Source of the DNA: Nodosilinea sp. FACHB-141
GTDB lineage: Bacteria > Cyanobacteriota > Cyanobacteriia > Phormidesmidales > Phormidesmidaceae
Direction of reading: 5' to 3'
NCBI RefSeq assembly: GCF_014696135.1
Contig: NZ_JACJPP010000004.1
Span: forward strand, 62,001-126,000
Length of the DNA stretch: 64,000 nucleotides
Positions 54,500-63,358 of the stretch are shown in pieces. Under the pieces are notes generated by a model that worked only from the letters and a program-made list of their open reading frames with translations, was not told the DNA's origin and did no database searches. The translations under genes were made by a program, and so were the position numbers. Numbering within the stretch: the stretch's first letter is position 1; every line of letters begins with the position of its first letter.

Positions 54500-56167
54500 A
54501 TGCGCGACCTGCAAACCCTCACCAATCAGCCCTTCGACTTAATCGTGATTGGCGGCGGCATCAACGGTGCAGCCACGGCACGCGATGCTTCCCTGCGCGG
54601 GTTGCGCACCATCCTGCTTGAGAAAGGCGACTTTGGCGGCGGCACCACTAGCTGGTCGAGCCGCCTCATCCACGGCGGGCTGCGATATTTGGAATACTTT
54701 GAGTTCAACCTGGTACGTGAGTCGCTCCACGAGCGCGAGGTGCTGCTGCGCAATGCCCCTCACCTGGTCAAACCGTTGCCGTTGACGATTCCCATTTATC
54801 GCAGCGGCTCGCGCAGCTACCGCATTGTTCAAGCAGGGATGGTGTTCTACGACCTGCTCAGCTACGACAAGTCGCTGCCCAACCACCGCATGCTGTCGCG
54901 CAGCAGCACCCAGCAGCTCTTTCGCGCCATCGATGCAGATGGGCTGGCGGGGGCGGCCCAGTATTACGACGGCCAGGCCGAGCATGCTGAGCGGCTGTGC
55001 TTAGAAAATATTCTCGACGCCGAGCAGGCCGGAGCCACGGTGCTCAACTATGCCCAGGTCGAAGACATTCACCTCAGCAAGCAGCGGATTACCAGTCTGA
55101 CCTGCCGCGATCTGCTCAGCGGTCAACCCTTTGAGGTAACGACCCACGATCGCACGGTGGTCATCAACACCTCTGGCCCCTGGGTGGACGAGGTGTGCGG
55201 CCTCAGCCAGTCGCCGGTCAGTCAGAATCGCAAGATTGGCGGCACCAAGGGTAGCCACATTATTGTCGATGCCTTCCCCGGCGCGCCCGATGCGGCCCTT
55301 TATGTAGAAGCCAAGTCTGACGGACGGCCCTTTTTCATTCTGCCCTGGCTGGGCCAGTACCTGATTGGCACCACCGATGAGCACTATGCGGGCTCCCTCA
55401 ACCAGGTCAAGGCCGACGATGCCGAGATCGACTACCTGCTAAAGGAAACTAACGCCGTGCTGCCCGCCGCCCACCTAACTCGGGAAGATGTGCGCTTTAC
55501 CTACGCCGGGGTACGGCCTTTACCCTACGCCGAGGGCAAAAAGACCGGCAGCATTACCCGCGCCCACATTTTGCATGACCATGGCCAGGAGGGGGCGAAG
55601 AACCTAATTTCGCTGATTGGCGGCAAGCTCACCACCCATCGCCAGGTGGGCGAAGAGCTAGTGGATGCCGCCTTTCGCCAACGAGGTGAGACGCGGCCCG
55701 CCTGCCCGACCCACGATCGCCCCTTACCCGGAGCTATGCAGCTCGACGACCCCAGGTTGGGCGAGTGGCGCGATCGCTACCACCACCGCATCCCCAACCT
55801 CAACCACCTGATCAACATCTACGGCGCTCGCACGGGTGACCTGCTCGCTCTAGTCGATCGCCACCCGACCCTAGCCCAGCCCATCGTCGACTACTCCTCC
55901 GACATTCAAGCTCAGATTGTGTTTGCGGTACAGGCCGAGATGGCCCACACCTTCATGGATATTTTGCGCCGCCGCACCACCGTGGCCATGCACCACAACT
56001 ATGGCTTTGCGGCGTTGCCCGTGGTGGCCCAGGTGCTACAGGAGTATTGTGGGTGGAGCGAAGACCTGTGCGATCGCGACATTCGCGCCTACCACCAGTT
56101 CATGGCCGCCAACTGCATTCCCGACTATGCGCTGGGTGAGGAGAGGGCGTCGCTGCAAACCGCATAA
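54500..56167 (+). CDS. glpD: FAD-dependent glycerol-3-phosphate dehydrogenase
   Basis: A 555-residue membrane-associated flavoprotein that oxidises glycerol-3-phosphate to dihydroxyacetone phosphate and passes electrons to quinone. The FAD motif is LIVIGGGINGAATARDASLR, and GGGTTSWSSRLIHGGLRYLE, TKGSHIIVD, RPFFILPW and the C-terminal GlpD domain follow. The ATG at 54500 puts the FAD motif at the usual distance from the N-terminus; the open frame upstream to 54224 is discounted. The gpsA gene that makes the same substrate lies 107 bases downstream. Confidence 0.92.
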   Translation: MRDLQTLTNQPFDLIVIGGGINGAATARDASLRGLRTILLEKGDFGGGTTSWSSRLIHGGLRYLEYFEFNLVRESLHEREVLLRNAPHLVKPLPLTIPIYRSGSRSYRIVQAGMVFYDLLSYDKSLPNHRMLSRSSTQQLFRAIDADGLAGAAQYYDGQAEHAERLCLENILDAEQAGATVLNYAQVEDIHLSKQRITSLTCRDLLSGQPFEVTTHDRTVVINTSGPWVDEVCGLSQSPVSQNRKIGGTKGSHIIVDAFPGAPDAALYVEAKSDGRPFFILPWLGQYLIGTTDEHYAGSLNQVKADDAEIDYLLKETNAVLPAAHLTREDVRFTYAGVRPLPYAEGKKTGSITRAHILHDHGQEGAKNLISLIGGKLTTHRQVGEELVDAAFRQRGETRPACPTHDRPLPGAMQLDDPRLGEWRDRYHHRIPNLNHLINIYGARTGDLLALVDRHPTLAQPIVDYSSDIQAQIVFAVQAEMAHTFMDILRRRTTVAMHHNYGFAALPVVAQVLQEYCGWSEDLCDRDIRAYHQFMAANCIPDYALGEERASLQTA

Positions 56168-56234
56168 TCAGAGTTGGGGAGTGATGGGCTAGGGGAGCGA
56201 GGGAGTGAATCTATTCCACCCATCCCATTACTCC

Positions 56235-56266
56235 ACCACTCCATCACCCCACCACTCCATCACCCC
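56235..56266. repeat. C-rich 16-base tandem repeat before gpsA
   Basis: ACCACTCCATCACCCC occurs twice head to tail (56235-56250 and 56251-56266) in the short space between glpD and gpsA, within a longer stretch nearly free of G. It is similar in style to the repeat at 11560-11606. Confidence 0.8.
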
Positions 56267-56274
56267 CACTCCCC

Positions 56275-57264
56275 ATGCTCGTCGCCCCAGCCTCCCAGCA
56301 AATTATTGCTACCTACAAAAACCGCCCGGTCACCCTCGCCATTTTGGGATCCGGCGCCTGGGGCAGTGCGCTGGCTCACATTGCCGCCACCAACCACCAC
56401 ACCGTGCGCCTTTGGTCGCGATCGGGCAGCGTTTCTCTAAGAAATGCCGTCGTTGGGGCAGATGTAATTTTGTCGGCCATCTCCATGAAGGGAGTGCTAG
56501 ACCTGGTCACTCAGCTCAAATCGCTGGCTATTCCTGAAACCACAGTGCTGATGACGGCTACCAAGGGCTTTGACCCGGAAACTACCTTGACGCCATCGGT
56601 AATTTTTCAGCAGGCGTTTCCCAACCACGCGGTGGCCGTGCTCTCTGGTCCTAACCTTTCTAAGGAGATTGAGGCCGGGCTGCCTGCTGCCACGGTGATT
56701 GCCTGTGTCAACGAAACCGCCGCCGAGGCCGTACAGCATGTGTTTGCCTCAGACCACTTTCGCACCTACACCAGCACCGACCCTCTGGGAGCTGAATTGG
56801 GCGGCACGCTAAAGAATGTGGTGGCGATCGCAGTCGGTGTCTGCGAAGGGCTCAATCTGGGCTCTAACGCGCGATCGGCCCTGATCACCCGCGCCCTGCC
56901 CGAGGTCATGCGCATTGGCACCCACCTGGGCGGACATCCCGAAACCTTTTTGGGTCTCTCGGGCTTGGGGGACATGCTGGCCACCTGCACCAGCGCCCTC
57001 AGCCGCAACTACCGGGTGGGCTACGGCCTCGCCCAGGGGAAATCTTTAGAGCAAGTTTTAGAAGAGTTGGGCAGCACCGCCGAGGGCGTCAACACCGCCT
57101 ACGTGCTCCACGACATTGCCCAGCGAGAACAGCTCTCAGCGCCGATTTCCCAGCAGGTGTACTTGCTGCTCAAGGGTGACATCTCAGCCACAGAGGCCGT
57201 CGCCGCCCTGATGGAACGCAAGCTCAAAGCCGAGGACTACCAAGAGGTCTTGCAGTGCGAATGA
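56275..57264 (+). CDS. gpsA: NAD(P)-dependent glycerol-3-phosphate dehydrogenase
   Basis: A 329-residue enzyme that reduces dihydroxyacetone phosphate to sn-glycerol-3-phosphate, the backbone of membrane lipids. The Rossmann motif is AILGSGAWGSALAHIA (about residues 22-37). SGPNLSKEI, the catalytic lysine region LGGTLKNVVAIAVGV, and LSGLGDMLATCTS follow. The region after RLWSRSG is shorter than in E. coli GpsA, a form I believe is usual in cyanobacteria. Adjacent to glpD on the same strand, although the two enzymes run in opposite directions. Confidence 0.94.
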   Translation: MLVAPASQQIIATYKNRPVTLAILGSGAWGSALAHIAATNHHTVRLWSRSGSVSLRNAVVGADVILSAISMKGVLDLVTQLKSLAIPETTVLMTATKGFDPETTLTPSVIFQQAFPNHAVAVLSGPNLSKEIEAGLPAATVIACVNETAAEAVQHVFASDHFRTYTSTDPLGAELGGTLKNVVAIAVGVCEGLNLGSNARSALITRALPEVMRIGTHLGGHPETFLGLSGLGDMLATCTSALSRNYRVGYGLAQGKSLEQVLEELGSTAEGVNTAYVLHDIAQREQLSAPISQQVYLLLKGDISATEAVAALMERKLKAEDYQEVLQCE

Positions 57265-57295
57265 CTTGCAGGCATTACTGAAGGACAGTATGAAT

Positions 57296-57328
57296 CCTGT
57301 AGGAACGCACGCTGTACGCCCCTACAGG
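57296..57328. repeat. Palindromic element after gpsA
   Basis: Arms CCTGTAGG (57296-57303) and CCTACAGG (57321-57328), about 30 bases after gpsA. Same core as the larger inverted repeat after serA (13283-13360), so probably one dispersed family. Confidence 0.6.
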
Positions 57329-57429
57329 GTCATCCCCCAGCAGGTGGGATCTAGGTTAGGCGGCTCAAAACGCCAGATCCAGTCCGGCCTTCTATCTTTG
57401 TTCTTTAGCCGTATTTCCGCTGCGTTCCC

Positions 57430-58452
57430 CTAGGCGGGTTCTGGAAAGGTTGAGGGCGAAAACATCTTGAGCATGGCGGTGTAGTGGGGCTCATAGTATT
57501 TGACATTGATCGACCCCACACAGGCCGAAAGCTCTTGGTCAAGCAGGTTGACCATCAGCCGCACCAGGCCCCAATTTACCTTTAGCCTGGGATACAGCAT
57601 GACGCAGAGCGGGAACAGCTCTTGGGCGATCGCTGAGATGTTGTTCTCTAGCATGCAGGTCCAGAGATAAATCTGAAACATCTCCACATCGCGAATGCTG
57701 GAGGTGCGCACTGCGGCCGCACTGAGGGGGCCGGTATAGGTCGCATAATCAGGGCACAGCGTAATCACTTGATTCACAATGCTCTTGGCAATGCGGTTGG
57801 TGGCCGGCAGCGCCAGCCGCACCGTCTCTAAACGCGGGTGATGGTAGTCGTAGTTGGCGGCAGCGGCGTAGGCCCGGTGCAGCGGCATATACAACAGATC
57901 GTCAACCACTTTGAAGTAGCTTTGCAGGGTCGACTGCTCGGCCTCGGGGGCTTCCGCCGAAAGCATTTGACCGCAGTAGTGAAACTGCATGCTGACAAAC
58001 CCAATCACCCTAGGGTCTACCGCCGTATGGGTTTGGCGAATAGCGCCCAACTGCTTAGAGGCCGCAACCGAAAATCGCTGGGGCGTCACGCCCTTGGCGT
58101 AGGCCGCCAGAGCCTCTTCGTAGACCGAATGCACATCTTTGGAAATGGTCCAGGGGTCAATTAAGCTAGGGCTAATTTGGTGGCGACGAACTTCGCGAGA
58201 CAGCAGCGTTTCCGTTTTGTTCCAGGCTCGGGCACTGACAGAGCGCAGGATATCGACGAGTTTTTGAGCGACATCCGGTCTAGATTGGGACTTATCTAAG
58301 TTCAGGAGCACCTGATCCTGACGATGCAGGTCTTTGACATACTTCTTTGCCCAAACCTCAGACAGGGAGAGCACTTCGGCCTTATCGGGAGCGCCAATTT
58401 TGTCTAGACGGCCAACTTTCAGGCTGGTCGATACCGAGCAGTCTGTCACCAT
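57430..58452 (-). CDS. Helical protein of unknown function
   Basis: A 340-residue soluble, mostly helical protein with no signal peptide or membrane segment (start MVTDCSVSTSLKVGRLDKI; later HPRLETVRLALPATNRIAKS and NWGLVRLMVNLLDQELS). No domain or catalytic motif is recognised. Codon use fits the host. It has no operon partner; a 1-kb region without convincing genes lies upstream of its start. Confidence 0.7.
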   Translation of the reverse strand: MVTDCSVSTSLKVGRLDKIGAPDKAEVLSLSEVWAKKYVKDLHRQDQVLLNLDKSQSRPDVAQKLVDILRSVSARAWNKTETLLSREVRRHQISPSLIDPWTISKDVHSVYEEALAAYAKGVTPQRFSVAASKQLGAIRQTHTAVDPRVIGFVSMQFHYCGQMLSAEAPEAEQSTLQSYFKVVDDLLYMPLHRAYAAAANYDYHHPRLETVRLALPATNRIAKSIVNQVITLCPDYATYTGPLSAAAVRTSSIRDVEMFQIYLWTCMLENNISAIAQELFPLCVMLYPRLKVNWGLVRLMVNLLDQELSACVGSINVKYYEPHYTAMLKMFSPSTFPEPA

Positions 58453-59435
58453 AGGAACACAACCACGCTTTAGGGAAACTGGAACGACGGAAAGAAAGAT
58501 TTAAAAGCCATAGTAAGCCCAGGCTGGTCAGCAGAGTTAAGAAGATCCCGGAAAGCGGTAAGCCAAATTTATTAAACTTTATTCTTCGCAATGGTTCGCA
58601 AAGATAAATAATTTTTCGATGGATTTTACAGGATTTTGGCGGCTTTAAAGGTTGCGGCAACTTCGACTGGGCAACAATTTACCGGAATGTGAGGACACCC
58701 AGTTCACGAAATAGCGACGCAGACCGTGGATCCTCTCGCATCCCTGCGCCCTTCCAAGGGAGGTAGGAAAGAGCGCTTGAGAACATCCCTGTGTGGCTCG
58801 CTTTTCGGCAAATTGGTATAGACGGGCTGAACCTCGTCCGCTTAAAGCTGGAGTTCCCCTCGCTCTCTGGCGATCCTACAAGTAGTCTACGAAGGGTTCA
58901 AGGAAGTGACTAGTCTCTTGGATACCTACCTTGGGCGATGGCGATCGCCTTAGCGCGTCATTAAAACAATGGCATAGCCTGCAATCAATCCTTGGAGAGC
59001 ACCTACCCTTTGCTCCCAACCTCTAGGAAACAGCAGGCCCATAAAGCGGCACCAGACGTTACTCGTTCGTTCTAGAAAACAACCTCTTCCACAGTTTAAG
59101 ATCACAGCCCTATGGCGCTTCAAAACTCTCTCCTAGGCAAGATATCGAAGCAAGTCTTCTACTTCGTTAGGCACAGAAAATTCACTAACGTCTAGAGCAA
59201 GAGCACAAGCAATTTTAGATTTATTGTGGTAGTTGGAACATAGACAACAGCCTCTCTGACAACGAATCCAAGAGAGCTATTCCGACCATAATTTCGCCTT
59301 GATCTGATTTTTTATTTAGAAAAGAATAGACATCTGTCGGTAGTTATGGCCCTTTGCTGGATTATGCCCGCTGATGGATGAGATTTTGATGCCCAGCTAG
59401 TAAATTAAGGCCATTGATGCTGATAGAGGTAATCT
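58453..59435. other. 983-base region without a convincing gene
   Basis: Holds the promoter of the 340-residue gene at its left end. Codon-like remnants appear on the minus strand: an open stretch without a start (59133-59276) reading RCQRGCCLCSNYHNKSKIAC then ...SVPNEVEDLLRYLA, and an adjacent frame reading GRNSSLGFVVREAVVYVP. Together they may be a decayed acquired gene. A 30-codon frame at 58950-59042 (minus) encodes one hydrophobic helix but has no supporting signals. No tRNA or rRNA is seen. Confidence 0.4.
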
Positions 59436-59993
59436 ATGACTAATTTTCCTGAGCAAGTCGATAATGTCACTAATCAGGCCGCCGAGCAGGCTCAAAACTT
59501 GACTGAGCCAGCAGGGAATGTCGTTAGCCAAGTTCCTGAGCGAACCGAAGAATTTGCTCGCAAAGCTGATGATGCGTCCCACCAAGTTTCTGACCAAGTT
59601 GAATCGGCAAAGGCTACAGTGACCAAGCCTTTGCCCAAGCCCCCCGCTATGTCGGCCAACCAAGCACCTGCCGAAGAACTGCTCAAGCGTCTACAGTGGG
59701 GCGAGCCAGCGCTGACTATTATTGACGTGCGCAGTCGCGAAGACTTCAACAACGAGCGGATTACTGGCGCTGTGCCCATGCCCATCGACCATGTTTTAGA
59801 TAATGCTGAGAATGCCCTAGAGCATAAGCGCGATATCTATGTCTATGGCGATAGCGCTGACGATGCTGCTAGCCAGCTCCGTCAGGCAGGCTACGCCAGT
59901 GTAGCTGTGCTACAGGGTGGACTTTCGGCATGGAAGGCCGTTGGTGGCCCTACCGAAGGCGTCTATGCTTTTTCATCACCGCTCAAGGATTAA
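59436..59993 (+). CDS. Rhodanese-fold protein lacking the catalytic cysteine
   Basis: A 185-residue protein. Residues 1-75 are a polar, repetitive helix (TNQAAEQAQNLTEPAGN, EFARKADDASHQVSDQ) like LEA or apolipoprotein-type amphipathic sequence. Residues about 80-175 are a rhodanese domain: ALTIIDVRSREDFNNERITG, then YVYGDSADDAASQLRQAGY, VLQGGLSAWKAVGGP. In active enzymes a cysteine follows the YVVY-like strand; here glycine takes its place and the loop is shortened, so sulfur transfer is unlikely. A binding or regulatory role is inferred. Good ribosome binding site (AGAGGT, 5 bases upstream). Confidence 0.8.
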   Translation: MTNFPEQVDNVTNQAAEQAQNLTEPAGNVVSQVPERTEEFARKADDASHQVSDQVESAKATVTKPLPKPPAMSANQAPAEELLKRLQWGEPALTIIDVRSREDFNNERITGAVPMPIDHVLDNAENALEHKRDIYVYGDSADDAASQLRQAGYASVAVLQGGLSAWKAVGGPTEGVYAFSSPLKD

Positions 59994-60319
59994 GCGCCTT
60001 TAGCATCAACATTGAACAGTAGAAACCTGATTTAAGAAAGCTGAAAGGGTGCTCTTAGGAGACTCCGCGATCGCCCTCACACTCAAGCCTACAAATCAGG
60101 AATGTTCAAATCAGTTCTGATACAGAACAAAGATAGGCTAGCCAATAGCCTTAGTTAATCGGTTCCCCTCGTACTTTCCTTAATGGATAAAAGTATGGGG
60201 GGAAATCGGTGTTTGTCTAAGGCAGTTTAAGTTTAGCTAATGCCAAGATGCGTTCCCTCGACCACCCAAGGCTTAACTTTGGAAAACTACAATGGCCATA
60301 GCGTTTATGCCACCCAACG
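59994..60319. other. Intergenic region before the HAD phosphatase gene
   Basis: A 326-base stretch with a perfect small dyad GTTCTG-ATA-CAGAAC at 60114-60128 and a HIP1 site near 60068. No gene is seen. The dyad may be an operator or a weak hairpin; no T-run follows. Confidence 0.4.
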
Positions 60320-60964
60320 ATGGACTTTCTCTGCCAGGCGATTATCTTTGACGTCGATGGGGTGCTGATTAACTCAGACCCAGTAGCAGAGCGCCACTGG
60401 CAGGCCTGGGCCGATCGCCACGGGGTTGATTTTGAGGCGATCCTCCGCATTCACCACGGTCGCCCTACGATAGCAACTATTCGCCAGGTTGCGCCCCATG
60501 TGGATGCTGCTAAGGAAGCCCACATTAAGGAAACCGCTGAGGCGGACGACACCAATGGGCTGATCCTCTACCCAGGCGCAAAAGAGCTTTTAGCTGAGCT
60601 GCCGCGCGATCGCTGGGGAGTCGCCACCAGCGGCACCCGCCGCACCGTATCCCTGCGCTTTCCCTATCTGGGCCTGCCAGAGCCCTCGGTAATGGTAACC
60701 GCCGACGATGTACAGCGGGGAAAGCCTGCACCCGATCCCTATTTATTAGCGGCTGAGCGATTGGGCGTTGCCCCAACAAATTGCCTGGTGATTGAAGATG
60801 CCCCCGCTGGGGTAGAGGCGGCCAGAGCGGCCGGGATTAGAGTAATTGCGGTGACGACAACAAACCGAGCCGAAGATTTGGGGTTGGCCGATGCGATCGC
60901 TCCCGCCCTAGCTGCTATTCAGATTAACGTTGTCTCTGATGGTCTAGTGGTGCGAATCGACTAG
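60320..60964 (+). CDS. HAD-family sugar/glycerol phosphate phosphatase
   Basis: A 214-residue HAD hydrolase of the beta-phosphoglucomutase-like subfamily. Motif I is IIFDVDGVLINSD (nucleophile Asp), motif II ATSGT, motif III the Lys in RGKPAPDPYLL, and motif IV VIEDAPAGVEAARAAG. A helical cap domain occupies residues about 20-80. Relatives include glycerol-3-phosphatase and sugar phosphatases; the substrate cannot be told. Its place near glpD and gpsA makes glycerol phosphate worth considering, but 3 kb separates them. Confidence 0.85.
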   Translation: MDFLCQAIIFDVDGVLINSDPVAERHWQAWADRHGVDFEAILRIHHGRPTIATIRQVAPHVDAAKEAHIKETAEADDTNGLILYPGAKELLAELPRDRWGVATSGTRRTVSLRFPYLGLPEPSVMVTADDVQRGKPAPDPYLLAAERLGVAPTNCLVIEDAPAGVEAARAAGIRVIAVTTTNRAEDLGLADAIAPALAAIQINVVSDGLVVRID

Positions 60965-60972
60965 GAAAGATG

Positions 60973-60991
60973 ACAGCCTTGGCTAGGCTGT
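60973..60991 (+). terminator. Possible terminator hairpin after HAD gene
   Basis: ACAGCC (60973-60978) and GGCTGT (60986-60991) flank a 7-base loop, 9 bases after the stop. No clear T-run, so termination is only possible. Confidence 0.35.
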
Positions 60992-61070
60992 GTGTTAAGG
61001 GGACGATCGCAAGAAAGGTGCGCCATTGCCTCTGCAACACCGCACCTCAAGGTCATATTTCGGATAATTT

Positions 61071-61628
61071 TTACGCTTGCTCCCAGAGTTCTCTAACGCC
61101 ATTTTCAGGTAGCCAGGTGGCAATTTCCTGAATGCGCTCTTCGGATAGCTCTCTCTTAGTGGCGGTAAAAACGGCTTTCACAGCCTTCTTACGCTCGGCG
61201 TCTTTGTTAGTAGGGTCGCGTCGCAAACCACCTTCATTCGCTACCCGGAAGAAGAAGCGATCGGAGTCAATTTTGAAAATTCCTGGCCCCTGCCAAGGCG
61301 GACGCACCCGGCTCAAAAATCCGACGAGGGGGTTGCTGTCTTTCCAGAGGTCAGTTACCTCCATTTGCAACGCTTTTTCAGCGGTTGGCATGGCTTCTTC
61401 ATGCAGTTCGTCGGCAACCCGATCGGCTGATTCGGTAGTCATTAGATCGCGCATGACGCGAAAAACAACTTCAGTAAAGTCTCTAGCATCGTAGGGCTCA
61501 GCAAAGCCCCCTTCAACCATCACATACTCTAAAAAAGACCGATCTTTATCGGCGATCGCCAACCTAGAATCTTCTGTTTCAGTCGGGTCAAGCCCTTGAA
61601 TTTCTCTCTCTGTAGTTTTATCTACCAT
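61071..61628 (-). CDS. DUF2267 domain protein
   Basis: A 185-residue soluble protein. The central segment (FLEYVMVEGGFAEPYDARDF with VVFRVMRDLMT and VADELHEEAMP) matches the helical DUF2267 family, usually about 130 residues with repeated helical pairs. The function is unknown. The C-terminal part (KKAVKAVFTATKRELSEERI then EIATWLPENGVRELW) is the second family-like block. Polar N-terminal 30 residues look disordered. Confidence 0.75.
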   Translation of the reverse strand: MVDKTTEREIQGLDPTETEDSRLAIADKDRSFLEYVMVEGGFAEPYDARDFTEVVFRVMRDLMTTESADRVADELHEEAMPTAEKALQMEVTDLWKDSNPLVGFLSRVRPPWQGPGIFKIDSDRFFFRVANEGGLRRDPTNKDAERKKAVKAVFTATKRELSEERIQEIATWLPENGVRELWEQA

Positions 61629-61954
61629 GCTTACTTCCTCTATTGATTTACATCAATCTTTCTTTCAGTAAAGGTTAAGCAACTTAAAACTATTGCACTT
61701 CCCTCAGGGGTTCAAGTTTGATTAGGTCATCAGATAGATATCGTGAGCAATGTTGGGCGATCGCCACGGGAGTCTCCCTGTTGGGAGACAAAGGGAGGAC
61801 AGTAGGATGGTTGGAGAAAGATCCTCGCGCTTTGGAATAGCGTTTGGCGAGGGTGAATGAGTTGCAGCAGGCGGCAGTTTCAGTTTTTGTAACCATCCTG
61901 AGCTAGCCACCGCCGTCGCGTAGGTTAGGGGCATAGCTTTGCGAGGGCCTGAGG
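61629..61954. other. Intergenic region between divergent genes
   Basis: A 326-base stretch. It contains a perfect hairpin GTCTCCC-TGTT-GGGAGAC at 61772-61789. A 68-codon minus frame (61690-61896) is not protein-like. Promoters for the DUF2267 gene (minus) and the exported protein gene (plus) should be here. Confidence 0.45.
61772..61789. repeat. Perfect hairpin between DUF2267 gene and exported protein gene
   Basis: Seven-base arms GTCTCCC and GGGAGAC with loop TGTT. It lies in a divergent promoter region, so a terminator role is unlikely; it may be an operator or a leader hairpin. Confidence 0.5.
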
Positions 61955-63358
61955 ATGGAACACCGCTGGAATGTTTGGTTACTGGGCGCAATTGCGGCAG
62001 GAGCTTTGCCCATGGCCCTTGCCGACCCAACTCAGGCCTGGGATCCGATTGCCCCCAACCCCAATGCCAATTCCGACGCCAGCCCCAACGCCACCCCTAC
62101 AGAAAGTTCTATGCCACCGATCGTGCAGCGCCAGGCCTATGACCGCTACCTCCAGGTAATCGAGCGCACTCAGGCGATGGTAAGCGACCCCGTCGCTCGC
62201 CAGCTGGCCGAAGCGCTCAACCTAAACGTTCTCAATGTCACCTGGGAAGACACCGGGCGCTTTTACGGCTCCTCCGTTGGCCCCAATATCAGCGACATGA
62301 CCATTCAGGTGCAGCAGGATCCCGTTAGCGGGCAGCACCAGCTGCACCTGATGCCGGTGATTCGCCATCCCAACTTTGCAGATATCAGCGCCGACATTCC
62401 CCTAGAGAGCTTCTTTCTACAGGTGGGCAACGAGAACGGCGAAGACCTGCGTCGGGTGGCACTGAGCGAGGTACTCGGCGATCTGCGGAGCTATCTCAGC
62501 ACTCCAGATTCTTGGAGCGGGCGAGGGCGATCGCTCCTTGCCCCTAGGCGTGATAGCCATGTGCTGGTCAGTGCCCAGGCCTGTTTTTTGCCGATTCCCC
62601 AAGAGGGTATGGCCACATTTAACCCGGTGCTGTTTAACTATCAGTCGCGCCCCGGCGACCCGGCGGTGCTAACCATTCTCGCCACCCGCGAAGGCACCAG
62701 CGTCACCGTGATCGACAACCAGCGCGATGGCTTTGAGGCTGGGCAGACGTGGGGTCAGCGCCTCTTTTTCAACAAAAATGGCGAACGGGCTAGCTTTACG
62801 GGGCAACGCCTGAGCGATTTTCAAGCAGTGGAGAATCCAGACGGGCGACCTGGAGAAGTCGCTGAGGATGATACCGAGGGGCTAAATATGGTGCTGCTGA
62901 TTCAGGTACCACTCAAACAGCGGGCACCAATGAGGCAATCATCCTTTGACAGTATGGCCCCCGCCCCTATGGCCGCCGCCCCCCTGATGGAATCCCGTGG
63001 CCCCAGCGATGTAGAAGCCGCCGTCATCGGCCATGGCGCGGTGGAAGGGCCGTTTACCGAGATTGACAACCTCGCCATTGAGCGCGACCCAGACTACCCG
63101 ATTCGGGTCACGGTGCAGTTCTACAAAGCCACCAGCAACGGCGTGGTGTCGGAGGCTGACATGGCCGAAATTCGCGAGCAGATCGACCGCGTCTATGCCG
63201 AAGCCGACTACGTAGGCAGTCTGGTGGTGGATGGCCCCAGCGATGGTCAAGGACCGGCCAGAGGCCAACGCCCCACCGAGCACGACGGCCCCAAAGATGA
63301 GCCTGCCGACTGGTGGCAGCGCTTCTGGGAATACCAGCGCAACTTCCTCAATCGCTAG
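61955..63358 (+). CDS. Exported protein of unknown function
   Basis: A 467-residue protein. The N-terminus MEHRWNVWLLGAIAAGALPM ending LADPTQA looks like a signal peptide. A Pro/Asn/Ala-rich linker (about 30-55) leads to a large ordered part (about 60-330) with no motif I recognise: AEALNLNVLNVTWEDTGRFY, VSAQACFLPIPQEGMATFNP, and VLTILATREGTSVTVID. The Pro/Ala/Met-rich segment (about 325-350) and a C-terminal part with DPDYPIRVTVQFYKATSNGV follow. Probably periplasmic or surface-associated. Convergent with prmC, overlapping by 4 bases. Confidence 0.75.
   Translation: MEHRWNVWLLGAIAAGALPMALADPTQAWDPIAPNPNANSDASPNATPTESSMPPIVQRQAYDRYLQVIERTQAMVSDPVARQLAEALNLNVLNVTWEDTGRFYGSSVGPNISDMTIQVQQDPVSGQHQLHLMPVIRHPNFADISADIPLESFFLQVGNENGEDLRRVALSEVLGDLRSYLSTPDSWSGRGRSLLAPRRDSHVLVSAQACFLPIPQEGMATFNPVLFNYQSRPGDPAVLTILATREGTSVTVIDNQRDGFEAGQTWGQRLFFNKNGERASFTGQRLSDFQAVENPDGRPGEVAEDDTEGLNMVLLIQVPLKQRAPMRQSSFDSMAPAPMAAAPLMESRGPSDVEAAVIGHGAVEGPFTEIDNLAIERDPDYPIRVTVQFYKATSNGVVSEADMAEIREQIDRVYAEADYVGSLVVDGPSDGQGPARGQRPTEHDGPKDEPADWWQRFWEYQRNFLNR

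Noticed and set aside
58950..59042. 30-codon minus-strand frame with one hydrophobic helix
   Set aside because: It resembles none of the small photosystem or cytochrome subunits I know and has no clear ribosome binding site; chance is likely.
61690..61896. 68-codon minus-strand frame between DUF2267 and exported protein genes
   Set aside because: It covers a perfect hairpin and promoter space, and its composition is not typical of the host's proteins.
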